DNA of 64,000 nucleotides from Magnolia sinica (taxonomy: Eukaryota > Streptophyta > Magnoliopsida > Magnoliales > Magnoliaceae): positions 24,534,501 through 24,598,500 of the forward strand of contig NC_080577.1 of NCBI RefSeq assembly GCF_029962835.1, read 5' to 3'. This document shows positions 35,111 to 48,001 of the stretch, one piece after another. A model generated the notes under the pieces. It ran no database searches and was not told where the DNA came from. It worked only from the letters and a program-made list of their open reading frames with translations. A program made the translations under genes and the position numbers. How positions within the stretch are numbered: position 1 is the first letter of the stretch; each line of letters opens with the position of its first letter.

Positions 35111-38100
35111 TGTAACACCCTGCACCTCTAGTACACAGGTGTTACCATTTAAACCCATAATAATAGATGTCAACACTCGACTAATAGACAGCTTAAATCC
35201 AACCGATGCAGGATGGGACTTCCAGCTGTCATTAAAGCCATCCATCAGGGGTTGTAGGAGCCGAGTTGGACCCGACACCTGTCAGAGAGGTAAACTCAAC
35301 AAACACCCTAAGATAAGGTAACTTATAGATTAATTAATCAAGTCATGTTGGGACAATGCACCTACCATCAACTCTTAAGAATTAATTAGTAGCCAACCAA
35401 GTACTCAAAGCCTCTCAAACCCCCATTTAGCCGTCGAAACAAAGTCTTAGGCCAATCCGACCATTGGGTCGAGATGTGTGGGCCAAACAAGACTGGGAAT
35501 GTACAATATGGCCCACCTGGGCCTCACATTCGCCCGAAGCTGGGCCGGGACCCCTACATAGGGTTCCCTAAATGAATGGAGGGAGTGGATTTATCACGAC
35601 CATCACAGTGGACCCCACACGGCGTGCGAGTGCACCTTGTGTACTCGTGCACTGGACGTAGCTAGCTAGTCAAATGACCTTTGACCGAAACAAAACAGCA
35701 AAAGTTCGGAAACTCTCTCGCTGTTTTAAAATTTGAATCTGGTGAACTTCAAGCTCAAAAGTGGGCCACCCTGGACACTTTTCGGACAATTCAAACCGTC
35801 CATTTTGTTCGTGGGGTCCGTCCAACCAAAACCATATAAGGTTTTGGACCCACACATAGAAATGAGGAAGTTAGGTCGGAGCCGTCCAATGTTCACATAC
35901 GGCTAGGATTTTTGGATAGGGGACCATTAAGAGGACTTCCATGCAAGCTAGCATCGGTTTGTCCAGATGATCGCCACCATCCACTCGCCAGCTAAGGAAG
36001 GGTCCTCTCACAACCAAAAAGGGTCGGGCAAACCGAAAGAGAGAAAAAAGAGTCTTTCCTTTTCTGGGTAGGGGACGCTAGCACATCTACGGCCGTTCCC
36101 TAGGGCCACATGGGACGATCCCAGCCCTTGTGAGGTGGTACAAAATGAGAAGGGTGGATATCTCATCTCGGGAGAAAATGGTGAAAACCGCGTCTTCTCG
36201 TGAGATGAATCAAGACCCACATTTGTAGTCCAAAAAGTGGGCCCCACATTGATCATAGACTCCATCTGGCCTGCTCAAATGGACCAAATCACACCAAAAC
36301 ACCCTGGGCAGTGATATGCCATTATTGGTCAGGTCATCTTCCCCGTTAACCAATCCGACCTTGGTCATAAGATGGGGCCCGCCAGACCAAAATAAATGTA
36401 CTTTCTGATAGGCTAGGGCATCAGCAACCCATCCTTGGGATCGGATTGGTCCCATGAAGGGCCATCACAGCCATTGATAGGGAGTTCGTTCTCAACCGTT
36501 GGCTACTTCCCTCTCCCTGCCTATAAATTGGGCACTATTGCCCTTAGGATTCACACTAGAAAGAAAGGAAAGAAAAGGGAGAAGGAAGGGAAAGAGAGAG
36601 AGAGAGAAAGGAGTGAAAGAGAGGGAGTGAGTTCGGCCGAGTGGACTCGGTGCACACTGCACCAACTCAGCCCGCGCAAGATCGGACCGAGTTGGGTTAG
36701 TGTGGGCCTATAGCACCACGATCAGAGAAAGGGAGAGAGGTGAGGTCCGGTGCGTGTACTCCCTTCCAAGTGCAAGTCAAACTCGACCGAGTCGGGCATG
36801 TTCAGATCTAGTAAGGTAACTCCCTTGCTTTCTGCCTTCATAAGCTTTCAATCTAAGCTGAAAACGGTGTCTGGCGGGGCCGTGAATGTGATTTTCAGTT
36901 GCTGCTGGTTGCAGGTCCGAAATCAGCCTTCGTCAAGCTGTGAAATCGGACAAAAACCCGGCCGGCGACAGGCTGTGTGTCGACTTAAAAGCCGACATCC
37001 ATTAGGCCATGCAAAGGACTGGAAAAGGGACTCTTTCCTAGGCCCTGCTGTGGACTGAAAATGGCCCTAGCTGGACCATGAATGGGGCAGGAATACGGGC
37101 CAAAACTAGCCCATGATCTGGATTAAAACTAGTCCAGAGATTGGGCTGAAATCAGCCTCTCAAAAGGGGCCGTAATTAGAGTTGTGACAGGCCAGGATCT
37201 CAGCTGAAAATATCCTTTAGTTGGCCCTGCAATAGGCTGAATACGGTCCTCTTGGCTGGGCCGTTAAACAGACTGAAGCGGGGATAAAAACGGTCTAGAA
37301 AATGGGCCTCTATGTGGACTCTAAACGGGCTGAAATCAGGCCTCTGGTGGCTAGAAATTCCAGCTGAAAACGCCTCAGGGTTGGGCCTAAACTAGCTCCA
37401 AAAGAAGTGGGCCTCACTGCACCCCAGTGGGCTGCACCCTGTACAATAAGTGGGCTGCACCTAGGATAAAATCCCAGTGGGCCGCACCTGAGTTACAGCT
37501 CAGTGGGCCGCACTACGTTGAAATGTGTGGGCCGCCCCTGAGTTAAACTCAGTGGACTCATACAGGCCCAAGCGCTGCACGTATCAGGCAGGTCATGCCA
37601 CATAATGGTGGGCCTCACCTTAGTATACTATGGGCTGCATCATATTACAATGGGCCTCACTACAAATCTCAGTGGGCCGCACCACACTCAAAACAGGTGG
37701 GTCGCACCTCATTTAAAATACAGTGGACCACACCACATTCAAAGTGGGTGGGCCGCACCACATTCAAAATGGGTGGGCCACACCACAATCAAAACAAATG
37801 GGCCTCACCATAAATATGGTGGGCTTAGTCGAGTTTTGGCCACCCTTGGAACCACCTGGCTGGGCCGAACCAGGCCCAGTTTGGGCCTTGAATGTTGGGC
37901 CAATTCGGGCCTGAACTTAGAGCAAATCCCAGGCCTAATCTAGGCCATTTGAAGAACAAAAATCCGGTGGGCCTATCCGCTCTAAAGCGAGCCCAAGTGA
38001 TTCTATTCATGGGCTCTTCAAACCTTCAATATGTTTAGGAGTTATTATCTAATGCAAGCTAATCCTTTAGGAAGCTACTTGCGTAACTTGGGGCCATTAG

Positions 38101-39475
38101 TTGCACACGGGGATTCAGATCAAGGGCGGGACTACGACGACTTAGGTGATGACTTTTCCCTTGGGCTTTCCATCTCTAAGTTAGCCAAACATAGTATACA
38201 TCAAATTACTATCACTAGTTTAAGGTCCTAATATTTATCGTAAATTTCTAAGTTTTATTAATTGCCATATCTTAAATTCATGATTGTTGTATTACGTTCT
38301 TACTACATGCTAGGCTCATATGCTAGTTAATGAGTACCATTCGTGAATAATGATCGTTGTTCTTATCTCTAGTATTGTATTGCTTGATAGTTGGTACTAT
38401 AGTCTCACGATGGCACATTGAAAATTTTACTTCCATATGCAATTCTATGCACCTTTATATAAGAACTTATGATTGTGAGTCGCCTTAATATCTAACTCAC
38501 GACACTACTCCACTATCGTATGTGAGTCACACTTGGGATGTAACTAGTCGGATTGTGTGGAAAATAGGGCCCTTGACTTAGTGTCATTTTGATCAAAGGG
38601 TTTATTTAACATCCCAAGGTGAAAAACCTCATGAGCCGGGAATGGTGGTCATAGGACACTATACCCGAGCTGTCGGCCTACGCTAGGTGACATGCCCCTT
38701 GTAGTGACCATTGAGTTACTTAAAATAACTAATTATAATCGAAATAATAATGGTTTGGCTAATCATGCATCCATACCATATTGGCGATGATGGGTGGCTA
38801 ATTCTGGATGTTGTAGCACGTGCCCTTAGGATCATTGGGGTATCGTCTCGCTAGCTCCTAGACCACAGGCGATCAACCTATTTGTCCAACTGGATGAGCA
38901 TTCCCAGGTCGATGATTGTATGGGTGATGAGCCCAAGTCTGACTGGATGGGCATCCCCAGGTCGATGTGCATTCATACATCCATGCATTTTAATAATACT
39001 GCATCTTGTCTGTTTTGGATTATTTCTTTATTTTTCTTTAAACAATGTTTGCTAAGGCGGCGGTGTGTAATCTTGAGGAGAATTCACACTGAGTTGGCCA
39101 CTCATTCAGCGAATATCCAACCATACAGAGTACATAGGTGTAGATGGAGAGGACGACAACATTGACCCTGACGGGGCGATGATGGAGACTGAGAACGGAT
39201 ATTACGAAGACGAGCCGCAACAAGAAGCGGCTGATTACTTTGGTTTTAATCAGTAGTAGTAGTCCTCTTATGTTTGATTTGATACACTGATATTTTTAGA
39301 ATTTTGTAATATAGCCCCCAACTGAGTGGGCCAATATTCAAATTTTATGATATTATCCATGCTTACTGATGCTATCACACTCTGACTTTGATATTTCCTC
39401 TAATCCTCTGATTTATTAACTCTCGGGTTTCTGGAACAAGCCTCGTACTTGGGTTCTGGAAGCTGGGGCGTTACA
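35111..39475 (+). mobile_element. 5' LTR (4365 bp) of a Ty3/gypsy element
   Basis: The LTR begins TGTAACACCC and ends GGGGCGTTACA, giving TGTAAC...GTTACA termini. It is followed after two bases by a primer-binding site (39479-39492). A TATA box (CTATAAATT, 36521-36529) is about 1.4 kb in, followed by a purine-rich leader (36555-36620). At 37060-37830 the transcribed part holds degenerate short repeats. It shares blocks with the LTR-like segments at 53.3-56.4 kb and 57-60.9 kb (for example 'gagccgg..tggtggt', 'ctgtcggcctacgct' and 'actgagttggccactcatt'). An LTR of over 4 kb is long but known in the Tekay/Del chromovirus lineage. No 3' LTR is present in the window. Confidence 0.88.
37400..37830 (+). 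repeat. Degenerate tandem array of GTGGGCCGCACC units inside the LTR
   Basis: About 14 units of a 'gtgggc(c/t)(g/t/a)cacc' core recur every 25-40 bp with AT-rich spacers (for example 'acattcaaagtgg', 'acattcaaaatgg'). The preceding 340 bp (37060-37400) is also quasi-periodic, built on 'gggctgaaa..gg'. Both strands stay open over short spans, but the frames encode only repeat translations. Confidence 0.75.
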
Positions 39476-39478
39476 AGT

Positions 39479-39492
39479 TGGTATCGGAGTGG
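39479..39492 (+). other. Primer-binding site (tRNA-Met type)
   Basis: The sequence TGGTATCGGAGTGG lies two bases after the LTR end. It matches the plant initiator tRNA-Met complement (TGGTATCAGAGC) with one internal difference and variation at its end. This fixes the LTR 3' boundary and the plus-strand orientation of the element. Confidence 0.85.
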
Positions 39493-42400
39493 AGTCTGAG
39501 ATAACCTGGCTATGGGATCCGTACACAAAATCCTTAAGAGATCAACTTAGAAGAAACCTAGGAATTTCCCTTTAGAAAGTATTTAGGATGAATAAATACA
39601 TAAACAAAATACTTAGGGTCCCTCAGATATTAGTAGAATAGACGAGTTGAACCTATGTAGAAACCTCCACTAACTAGAGTGAATTTAGAGTACAAACGGA
39701 ATTCTTAGGTCCCCAAGAAAAGAACTTAGGATCCCTTAGAAAGCAGTGAATTACGTTGTTTGAATCTAGAAACAGAAACCTTAGTTCCCCTAAATTTTGA
39801 CTAGAAGTATCGCCTAGACTTAAGGGCGGAAGTAGTATGCTCCGAAAGGGTGAATGCCCATCATGACATGAATACGGCAAGTTATATAGCAGGCCCTTGT
39901 ATTATTTCACTATCTGACTACAACCACCTTTTACTAAGGCCTGAACCGTGAAATGTGGATCCTACAGGAAGTCATGCCGCCTATATCACGATATCTCAAC
40001 AGACCAGTATAGTCGATATTCATCCCATTCCATCGACCGAGCGCCATAGAAGGCACAACCCTGAATACACACTGGGCCTTCCGCCTGGAGTTACAAACAT
40101 GGACAACGGATCGGAAACCATAGGGGATTCTCCATCCCCTCAGGTTATTCCTTCTAGGCTACCCTCACAATATTTCGAACAAGGGACGTCTTCAGTTGAT
40201 GTGCCTGTAGATTCGCTGATGGGGGCTGCAACATTCACAGCCTTCGCACAAATAGCCATAGCGATGCAACAACAACAGGACACATTCGCGCGACAACAAC
40301 AGGACGTACATGCATTAATGATGGAAACACTATGAAGTATGGACCGTAGGGAGTCGTCACGGGATAGAGATGGCAGGGGTGCAGATATCTTTGAATGATT
40401 CCAGAGTCTTCGATCGCCAACATTCGAAGAGGCGCCAAATCCAGTACAAGCAAAGCATTGGTTGACAAGAATCTCCAAGTTAATGCGACCTCTGGAGTGT
40501 TCTGATCCACAGATGGTAACCTTGGCTACTTACCTGTTAGAGGGCGAAGCGAAAAACTGGTGGCAGAGTATACAGCGAGGCGTCTAAGCCACGTATGCTT
40601 GGACATGGGAAGGCTTCTGGCCAAAGTTCTTAGAAAAGTACTTTCCCCGATCCTGCAGGAACGAGAAAATAACCCAGTTTTTGAAGCTGGAACAGGGCAG
40701 TATGCCCATTGCCCAATACGAGGCTAGAGTTGACGAACTCTTTCGCTTCGTACCTAAGGCCCTGGAAGACACGGAATATAAACTGCAAAAGTTCAAGGAA
40801 GGTCTCTGGCCAGGGATCCAATCGCAATATGCACCTGGGACTTCGAAGACTTCACAGAGCTAGCAGAAAAGGCTATGAGGGTGGAAAAGGACTTTGAGCG
40901 TACCATGAGGACTTGCCCTCCAGTTAGGGACACCTGGCTAGGCCTAGGCAGGCGCCTCTTGCCCCATTAATACCAAAGAGAAGAGCTAGGGTTGTACCTG
41001 CCAGCGCTCCACCCATGCCTCCCACGAGGAACTGCGATTACTGCCACAAAGTTGGACATTTTGCACAAACCTTTTTCAAGAAAATGAGGGACGAAGGCAT
41101 CACTCTACTAGCAAATTGCCCCCAGCCAGGTCCAGTAGCAATCAGGGTAGCACCTAGGCCGCAGCCGCCTAGGTCAGGACCCTCAGTTCAGCAGAGGGTT
41201 CCCCCGGCCGCATGTTTGCCGTAGCTACTACGGAAGCTGAGGAGGACCCTCATCAGACAATTCATGGCACCGCTCACATCCAAGGTACCCCTGTTTTCCT
41301 CTTATTTGATTCCAATGCAACCTTATCCTTCATAGACTCTACTATTGCAAACAGACTAGGACCGAACATAACTCGAATGCATGCCCCCTTTGTCGTAGCA
41401 TCCCCCATGGGAAAATTCATCGAAACAAACAAATTATGCAAAACTTGTCCCCTAACTCTTGCAAACCATGAAGTGGCTGTGAATTTAGTTCTCATGCCTA
41501 TAAAACAGTTCGACGTCATCCTCGGTATAGATTGACTTTCTCAGGTCCGGGCAGTGATGGACTGCCATGGCAAAATGGTCACTATAATAGTCCATGGGCA
41601 GGCCTCCTTTATAGTGAAAGGAAGAAATGGGCGCGGTATGCTTGAAAGCTTACAAGCCCTAAGCGAATCAGAATCAGTCGAGTCCACCATCAGTCAATTC
41701 CCAGTAGTGCGAGATTTCCTTGAGGTATTTTAAGAAATACCAGGACTACCCCCAAGACGAACAGTAGATTTCTTCATAGATCTCAAACCAGGAACCGCTC
41801 CCATATCATTACCCCCGTTTCGCATGTCCCCTTACGAAATGGAAGAAATTAGGAGCCAGATAGACGAGCTGCTGACCCAAGGTTTCATCCGCCCCAATGT
41901 TTCTCCGTGGGGAGTGTCGGTCCTTTTTGTGAAAAAGAAGGATGGATCAATGCGTCTCTGTATTGATTATTGGTGACTGAACAAAGTGACGATAAAGAAT
42001 AGGCACCCCCTGCTGCGTATTGATGACTTGTTCGACTAGCTCAAAGGTGCCAAGTACTTCTCTAAGATCGACCTGCGATCAAGGTACCACCAGCTGAGAA
42101 TCGGGGACGAGGATATCCCTAAGATGGCATTCAGGACTCGCTATGGGCACTACAAGTTCTTGGTAATGTCCTTCGGTCTCACGAATGCTCCAGCAGTATT
42201 CATGGACTTGATGAACCCAGTTTTCATGCCATACTTAGACCGGTTCGTAATCGTGTTCATTGACGACATCTTGGTTTACTCCAAAAGCCAGGAGGAGCAT
42301 GAACAACACCTGCGCACGATCCTGAGTATGCTAAAAGATAATCAGTTGTATATCAAGCTGTCTAAATGCAAATTTTGAGTAGAGGAAGTGAAGTTTCTAG

Positions 42401-43178
42401 GGCATGTGGTAAAGGCAGAAGGCATAGCGGTCGATCCCGCTAGGTGGAAGCAATATCCAAGTGGGAACAGCCTACCACGATCACCGAGGTTCGAAGCTTC
42501 TTGGGCATGGCGGGGTACTACGGGCGCTTCATCAAGGAATTCTCAAGGATTGCGCAACCGCTTACTCAGCTGACAAAGAAGAACGCCCGATTCACCTGGA
42601 TGAAAATGCGAAAGCATCTTTCTAGGAGCTGAAGATGAGACTGACGTCTGCACCAGTGCTCACTCTTCCACAAGAAGAGGAGATGTTTGTGGTGTATAGC
42701 AATGCTTCGAAGATGGGTCTAGGCTGTGTTCTGATGCAGAACGACAAGGTGATCGCTTATGCTTCTTGTCAGTTAAAGAAGCACGAGGAGAATTACCCAA
42801 CTCATGACCTAGAATTGACAATTATAGTCTTTGCTCTAAAAATATGGAGGCATTACCTCTACGGGGAGGACTTCCAGTTATTCTGCGACCACAAGAGTCT
42901 GAAATATATATTCACGCAGAAAGATTTGAATATGCATTAGCGGTGGTGGATGGAGATGCTTAAAGACTTCCGCTTTGACATATCTTACCATCCTGGTAAA
43001 ACGAACTCTGTGGCTGACGCTCCGAGTCGAAAGAAGAAACATGAGCTGATAGCCACTTTGATGACTCTTTTGACGTGAATTAGCTTGCTTAGGAGAATCT
43101 ACAATGGATCACCATCTACATCAATTGCCCAAGCATCTCGGATTAGCTGGTGGAAAGAATCACAGTGCATCTACATTC
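39493..43178 (+). pseudogene. Ty3/gypsy gag-pol relic (gag, protease, RT, RNase H; integrase missing)
   Basis: Gag begins at about 39955, and its retrotransposon-gag domain ('LEGEAKNWW', 'FLEKYFP', 'YEARVDELFRFVP') lies at 40400-40860 in the same frame despite stops at 40333, 40397 and about 40587. The zinc knuckle (41033-41075, CDYCHKVGHFAQ) has lost its last cysteine (F instead). The protease site at about 41305 reads DSNA instead of DSGA. The reverse transcriptase (41740-42430) keeps FIDD at 42256-42267 but has in-frame stops near 41973, 42037 and 42376. RNase H ('[12 protein letters not shown]', '[10 protein letters not shown]') runs to about 42940 and a tail with 'ISYHPGKTNSVADAPSR' to 43025. 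Sequence then breaks off at about 43178 against LINE sequence. Integrase, chromodomain and 3' LTR are absent. RT and RNase H patterns fit the chromoviruses (Tekay/Del-like). Confidence 0.9.
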
Positions 43179-43179
43179 A

Positions 43180-44960
43180 TTGGAAACGGAAGGGCTTAGG
43201 GAAGGATTTCAATGGGTGTGGAAAAGAGAGAAGCGGAGGGGAGTGGTTGGAATTGGTTCTAGGCAGATGATGGATCTGGAATGAAGGGAACGATCTAAGC
43301 CAGAGTCTGTTACAGCAGGGTCTATCTAATCTAGCCCAGATGCGAGCCTGTCCCTGCTTGTTATTGGACCACATGAAATTACTCCCTGAGAAACCCGAAT
43401 TGAATAGACCCGCCCTGTTGAGTGCATCAGAAAATTCTTCTGACCTTCGGGCGTCGAAAGAGCCAGCTCCTCTTCTCTCTGAGACAGACAGAACCGCATT
43501 GAAGTCCCCTGCCACTAGCCACGGGGAAGAGAGGCTCGTTGCTAGAGCATCTAGTTGGTCCCAAAGAGCCCTACGCTGATACCGAGAACACTTTGCATAA
43601 ACTACTGAAATAGTGGCTGTGATAGGATTGCCGTATATTCCCACCACTAGAGATAACATTTGATCGGAAACAACAATTACATTGATGGTTAGAAAAGATG
43701 CACAAAAAATCCAGATTTTACCTCCCTGAGAAGTGTTGGAGAACGAGGAGTGGAAGCCGAGTTTGAGTCCGATCTTCACACGTTTCTCTTCTCGGAGCAT
43801 CGGTTCCAAAATTGCAATTATATAGGGCTTGTGCCTCTTGATAAGTCTCTTGATGGACCTGATGGTAGGCGAGTTGCCTACACCCTGGGCATTCCAGAAG
43901 ATAATACTATCCATCACTGCTTTGCTCAACCAACTGTCCCTGACATTTGAGCTCTCTGAGTCTTCCGTTCCAGCTTAGATCACCTTTTCTGTTGTTTGAA
44001 GCCAGTGGGAGTAGAATTCAGATTGGAGGTTGTCTGCCCGCTACATTTTTTGTCCTTCTGCTGTATGTTCTTTGGTTTGGGATTTTGTGGTTCTTGGTCC
44101 CCAGTATAAGGAATGATGTCAGCCGGAGAGGATGAAGGATGTTGATCTGCAAGAACAGGGTTGTGGCCGGTGGCTAGGTGATCAGCTTTTTCCCTCGGAT
44201 CTGGGATATGAGTCTGGTGCAAGGGAAAAATGGGGCTTGACAGACGAGTAACTGGATCTGGTTGAGCCTCAGTATCACCTGGCAGGGTATGCTTAGAAGG
44301 GTTTTTAAGGAAGAATGGGAAGAGGTCTACAGACAAGTGGATCTCCGGATTAACTTGTCTTCTGATGTTCTCACCACAGGGAAAGGCATTCCAAGCTGCG
44401 ATCACTGCATCTTCCTCCACTACTTGGAAGGTAGAACCTGACTTCAGCGGACTATGACCCTCCGAAAGGGCTCTGGATACACCTCTGGAGTGTTTAGGAG
44501 GTTTTGGAGGGGTGAAATAGGGTGGCCGAAAGGACTGATTTAGAGCAGAGATTGGGCCCTGAACATGTGCCAAGGATTCGATCAATCCACATTGGTGCAA
44601 AATTTGGGCGTTGGCCTGAGGAGCAGGAGATGAAGCTGCAGCTAGAGAGTTGGGAACACATGCTGAGTCGTCAATGCTGGAGGAGTTTGAGGCAGATCTC
44701 TCAATGTCTGCCGGGATAGGACTCTCTCTAGCTTGAAAGATGAAGAGATCGTGATCCGCTGGGACTCTGGGAGAGTAGCAGTCACGTTCCAAGCAGATGG
44801 CATGTAGGTCCAGAGGGAGGGATTCCACTGGGGCATATCTACAAGCAGGTAACGGTCTAGATATGGCTCGCAATTGAGACGCTCTATGGTTAAGATTTGC
44901 CTGTAACTGTATTTGCGTCCTATAGAGATCGTAATCACCTAAAGATCGGTCCCACCACTG
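43180..44960 (-). pseudogene. 5' part of an L1-type LINE (ORF1 remnant and ORF2 endonuclease)
   Basis: On the minus strand, a broken proline-rich ORF1 C-terminal region (44873-43980) is followed by ORF2 starting at 43929: 'MDSIIFWNAQGVGN' (the usual W-N-x-x-G start), then 'YIIAILEPML', 'WLVAGDFNAVLS' and 'LNRAGLFNSGFSGSNFMWSN', all apurinic-endonuclease landmarks. ORF2 reaches 'SNHSPPLL' and 'KSFPKPFRFQ', then stops at about 43180 where gypsy sequence begins. The reverse transcriptase domain that should follow is absent here and at 33.5-35.1 kb. ORF1 is 5'-truncated near 44960. Confidence 0.85.
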
Positions 44961-45282
44961 TAGGTCCGAACAGAAGTTCCTGGGAAGAATCCTTTATTTT
45001 CTTGTGTAATTAAAATGGCCTTGCACAACTATACCTTAGAACTTATCTCGCTCGACTTGGTCGACTGTTGAGGTATCAAAGAATATTGGAAAATATGAAG
45101 TTGCCTGCCTTTTAGAGCCTAAACCATGGTCTCTCCTCTTTAATTATTTTTTCACCAGGCAACTCGTGTCGACTCACTTTGCCTCTAGCTGAGTTGCAAC
45201 TCATATGACTCACGCAAGTTGGGGGTACATCTGCCGGACTGCTCAAGCCAGGGTCATTGCAAGGATCCTCTACTTGACACAA

Positions 45283-45410
45283 CGAGCGATTTTCTGCTTG
45301 TTACAATGTGATTGTGCCACATAATTACTAACTGCATCTAATGCAGCCGTACTGACAATGTTAGTAATGACGTGGCCAATCACATTACAAAAGCAAAAAA
45401 TCCCTCCTCG
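45283..45410. mobile_element. Small foldback element, about 128 bp
   Basis: The left half 'cgagcgattttctgcttgttacaatgtgattg..ccac' pairs with the right half, whose reverse complement reads 'cgaggagggattttttgcttttgtaatgtgattggccac'. The loop includes 'actgcatctaatgcagc'. No clear target duplication is seen. It lies downstream of the receptor kinase gene. Confidence 0.6.
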
Positions 45411-45553
45411 TGGCAAGTAGAGAATCCAGATTCCCAACCTGCATAGCTCGGATGACCATGCAATCAATGGCTAAGCATTTCCCACAAGACTTCCCGGGTC
45501 CTTTTTCCCCGGGCAGTTCGAAATCGGTCGCGGTCTCTGTTCATGGTTCCCAC

Positions 45554-45559
45554 TTTATT
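45554..45559 (-). terminator. Candidate polyadenylation signal of the receptor kinase gene
   Basis: AATAAA on the minus strand, about 132 bp beyond the stop codon at 45691. Confidence 0.4.
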
Positions 45560-45690
45560 AATATATTATGATTTTTATTTTTATTTTTAAAAGCATTTCC
45601 CACGGGAAAATAGAGCTCTTACACTGCAAATCGCAAGGAAGGTGTCAACACATGGATTTTTGTAGGAACTCAACAAAGACGTGTTGGCAG

Positions 45691-47458
45691 TCAATTAGAA
45701 CTACATCTGAAACTGCTTGGTTTGGTCATGGTAATGGTGCCAGACCGATTGGACGGAAATGCTTTAGAGCAAGCAGACATCTCCTTTGCTACAAAATCCA
45801 TGGCGGGCCTCATCTCAGGGTCCGCACGTGTGCATTCCAAGGCCATCTTAACCGTAAAGACCACCTCCTCCTCTAATTGACCAGTGGGACAGTGGAGACG
45901 TGGGTCCAACAAATCCTTCGATAGCGTATCTGGACTGTCGGATGATGTTGTTGTTTCTAACAGAGATGAGAGGAGATCTCCTGGGTGTCTTCCCATCATA
46001 ACCTCCAATGCTACCACACCAAAGCTATAGATATCGCATTTTTCTGTAACCCTCGTCATATAAGCAAGCTCTGCAATTCCCAAAATAATTTTAGATCAGT
46101 GCAAGGTAATTAACATGGCTCAAAAATTAACCTTGTTCATCTACATGGTGGGCCCACTTACGGCATTTGGCTTGGATAATCCCTACACGTGCCAGTTTGG
46201 TACGTGAGTGAGGGTTCATTCGATGGGCATGAATGTGACATTTTGCAGAATGTGCAAAAGAAAAGCATGTAGTAAAAGCGCCACTAGATGGAAAGTCATC
46301 ATTTTACAACTGTGTATACATGGGTCCACATGAGCATTATGGAATAAAATATGAAAAATACCTTAGATAATTTCACGAAGTGTGGATGATCTGGCCCTTA
46401 AATATTGCATAAGTGGCATATGAGCAATTCAAAATAAATTACCTTCTGAATCATGAGTTCCAAGTTTAGATTTATCATGAATTAAGATTATCTGCTGATA
46501 TCACTTCTGAATTGGAGAATGTTGATTGGATAGTCAAAAAGAAGAGAAAAAAAAAACATTTCAATGGTTCTATTTCAACGAACAAGTGTCTGAGAATCAA
46601 AGGCTGGGTTTATTCTGTAAATCTGATTTTTGGGACTGTCACTTAGAGATAGTGAGTTCCATAGTTTTGCTGGTTTAATTTAAGTTAATGGAGTCCACGT
46701 GTTTAGTTACTGGGTGTTGTGTATATATGGAGCCACGTCATAGGCTGCAAAAGTATCAAATAACTACCCTAAAATATTTGGACCTCTGACCCATCAGGTT
46801 TGTTAATAACACGCTCACGTCCTCATGCAGGCACATGAGTCGCATCCAACAGAAGATGTGAGTTTTCCATCAGCTGTGATTAACTGTAATAGGGTCATTC
46901 ACACAGCAGGTGGCCCACAGCGTATTTAAAGCACCAAATTACTTTCAAAATTGTCTGATTTTTTATGATGAGATTTAAGATTGATTTCTAACCTTATGAA
47001 TAGCTCAGATTTCACACAATTTCATATTTATACATGTGACCGTGAGAATGTATGCGCATGGCTCTATGCATGGTTAAATAAAATAAGAGGTTTTGACATG
47101 TAATGCTCTCCCTTTTGGTTATATGCTAACTAACGCTCCTCCTTTTCAGTATTGTCAAATTATCTCTCACTCTTTTCATATATTGTCATAAAACATGGGT
47201 TAACTTTAATCAGATTTAACTATTAAAGAGATTTTTTACCATTAAACCAGAGCACTAGTGGTATGAAACAATGTTTTTACCCTTGATTTTACGTAGAGGA
47301 AGGAAAATTTTGTTTTGCCCTACAAACATTAAAAAAAATAATAATAAATAAATAAAAATGGTGTTTTAAAAAAGCTTTTCAAACACTTATAAGCAACCTA
47401 ATATTGTTCTATACGTGACTATTATATTAATACATAGTAACCCATTACTATACATGTT

Positions 47459-47513
<55 letters not shown>

Positions 47514-47954
47514 ACCCACTTCAGCACTTCAGGAATTTGGGGATAGCTTTATGGCAAAAGATGCACGAGATCTCAACACAGAAAATAATCTAGATCATTT
47601 AATAATGGATCATCTATAGGGTTTGATATAAAAAAAAAATAAACAATCTTTTCATGTTTGCATACATACAAAATGATATTTTTCTTCCTCTCTACAAAAT
47701 TGTGGTCTAAGTTTTATTTCACATGGTTATCAATCAAATTTAATAGTCAGGTGTTTAATGGTTAAATCTAATATAAATGAACTATAAGGTCCTTCATAAC
47801 AGTATAAGAAAAAAGAAAAAGATCATTTGATAATATTAAAATCAGAAGGCATTATTGGAGATATAGCAGAAAGGGAGGGTATCATATGTTGATAACTATG
47901 AAGGTAGATTTAAAAAGGTGCCGGATGGCCATAGGTTATGTACGCGCTCGCGCG

Positions 47955-48001
<47 letters not shown>

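Noticed and set aside
37595-38010. Open frames of 60-112 codons rich in GGPHH-type repeats
   Set aside because: They are translations of the tandem GTGGGCCGCACC array inside the LTR; all frames look alike, so this is not a protein-coding signature.
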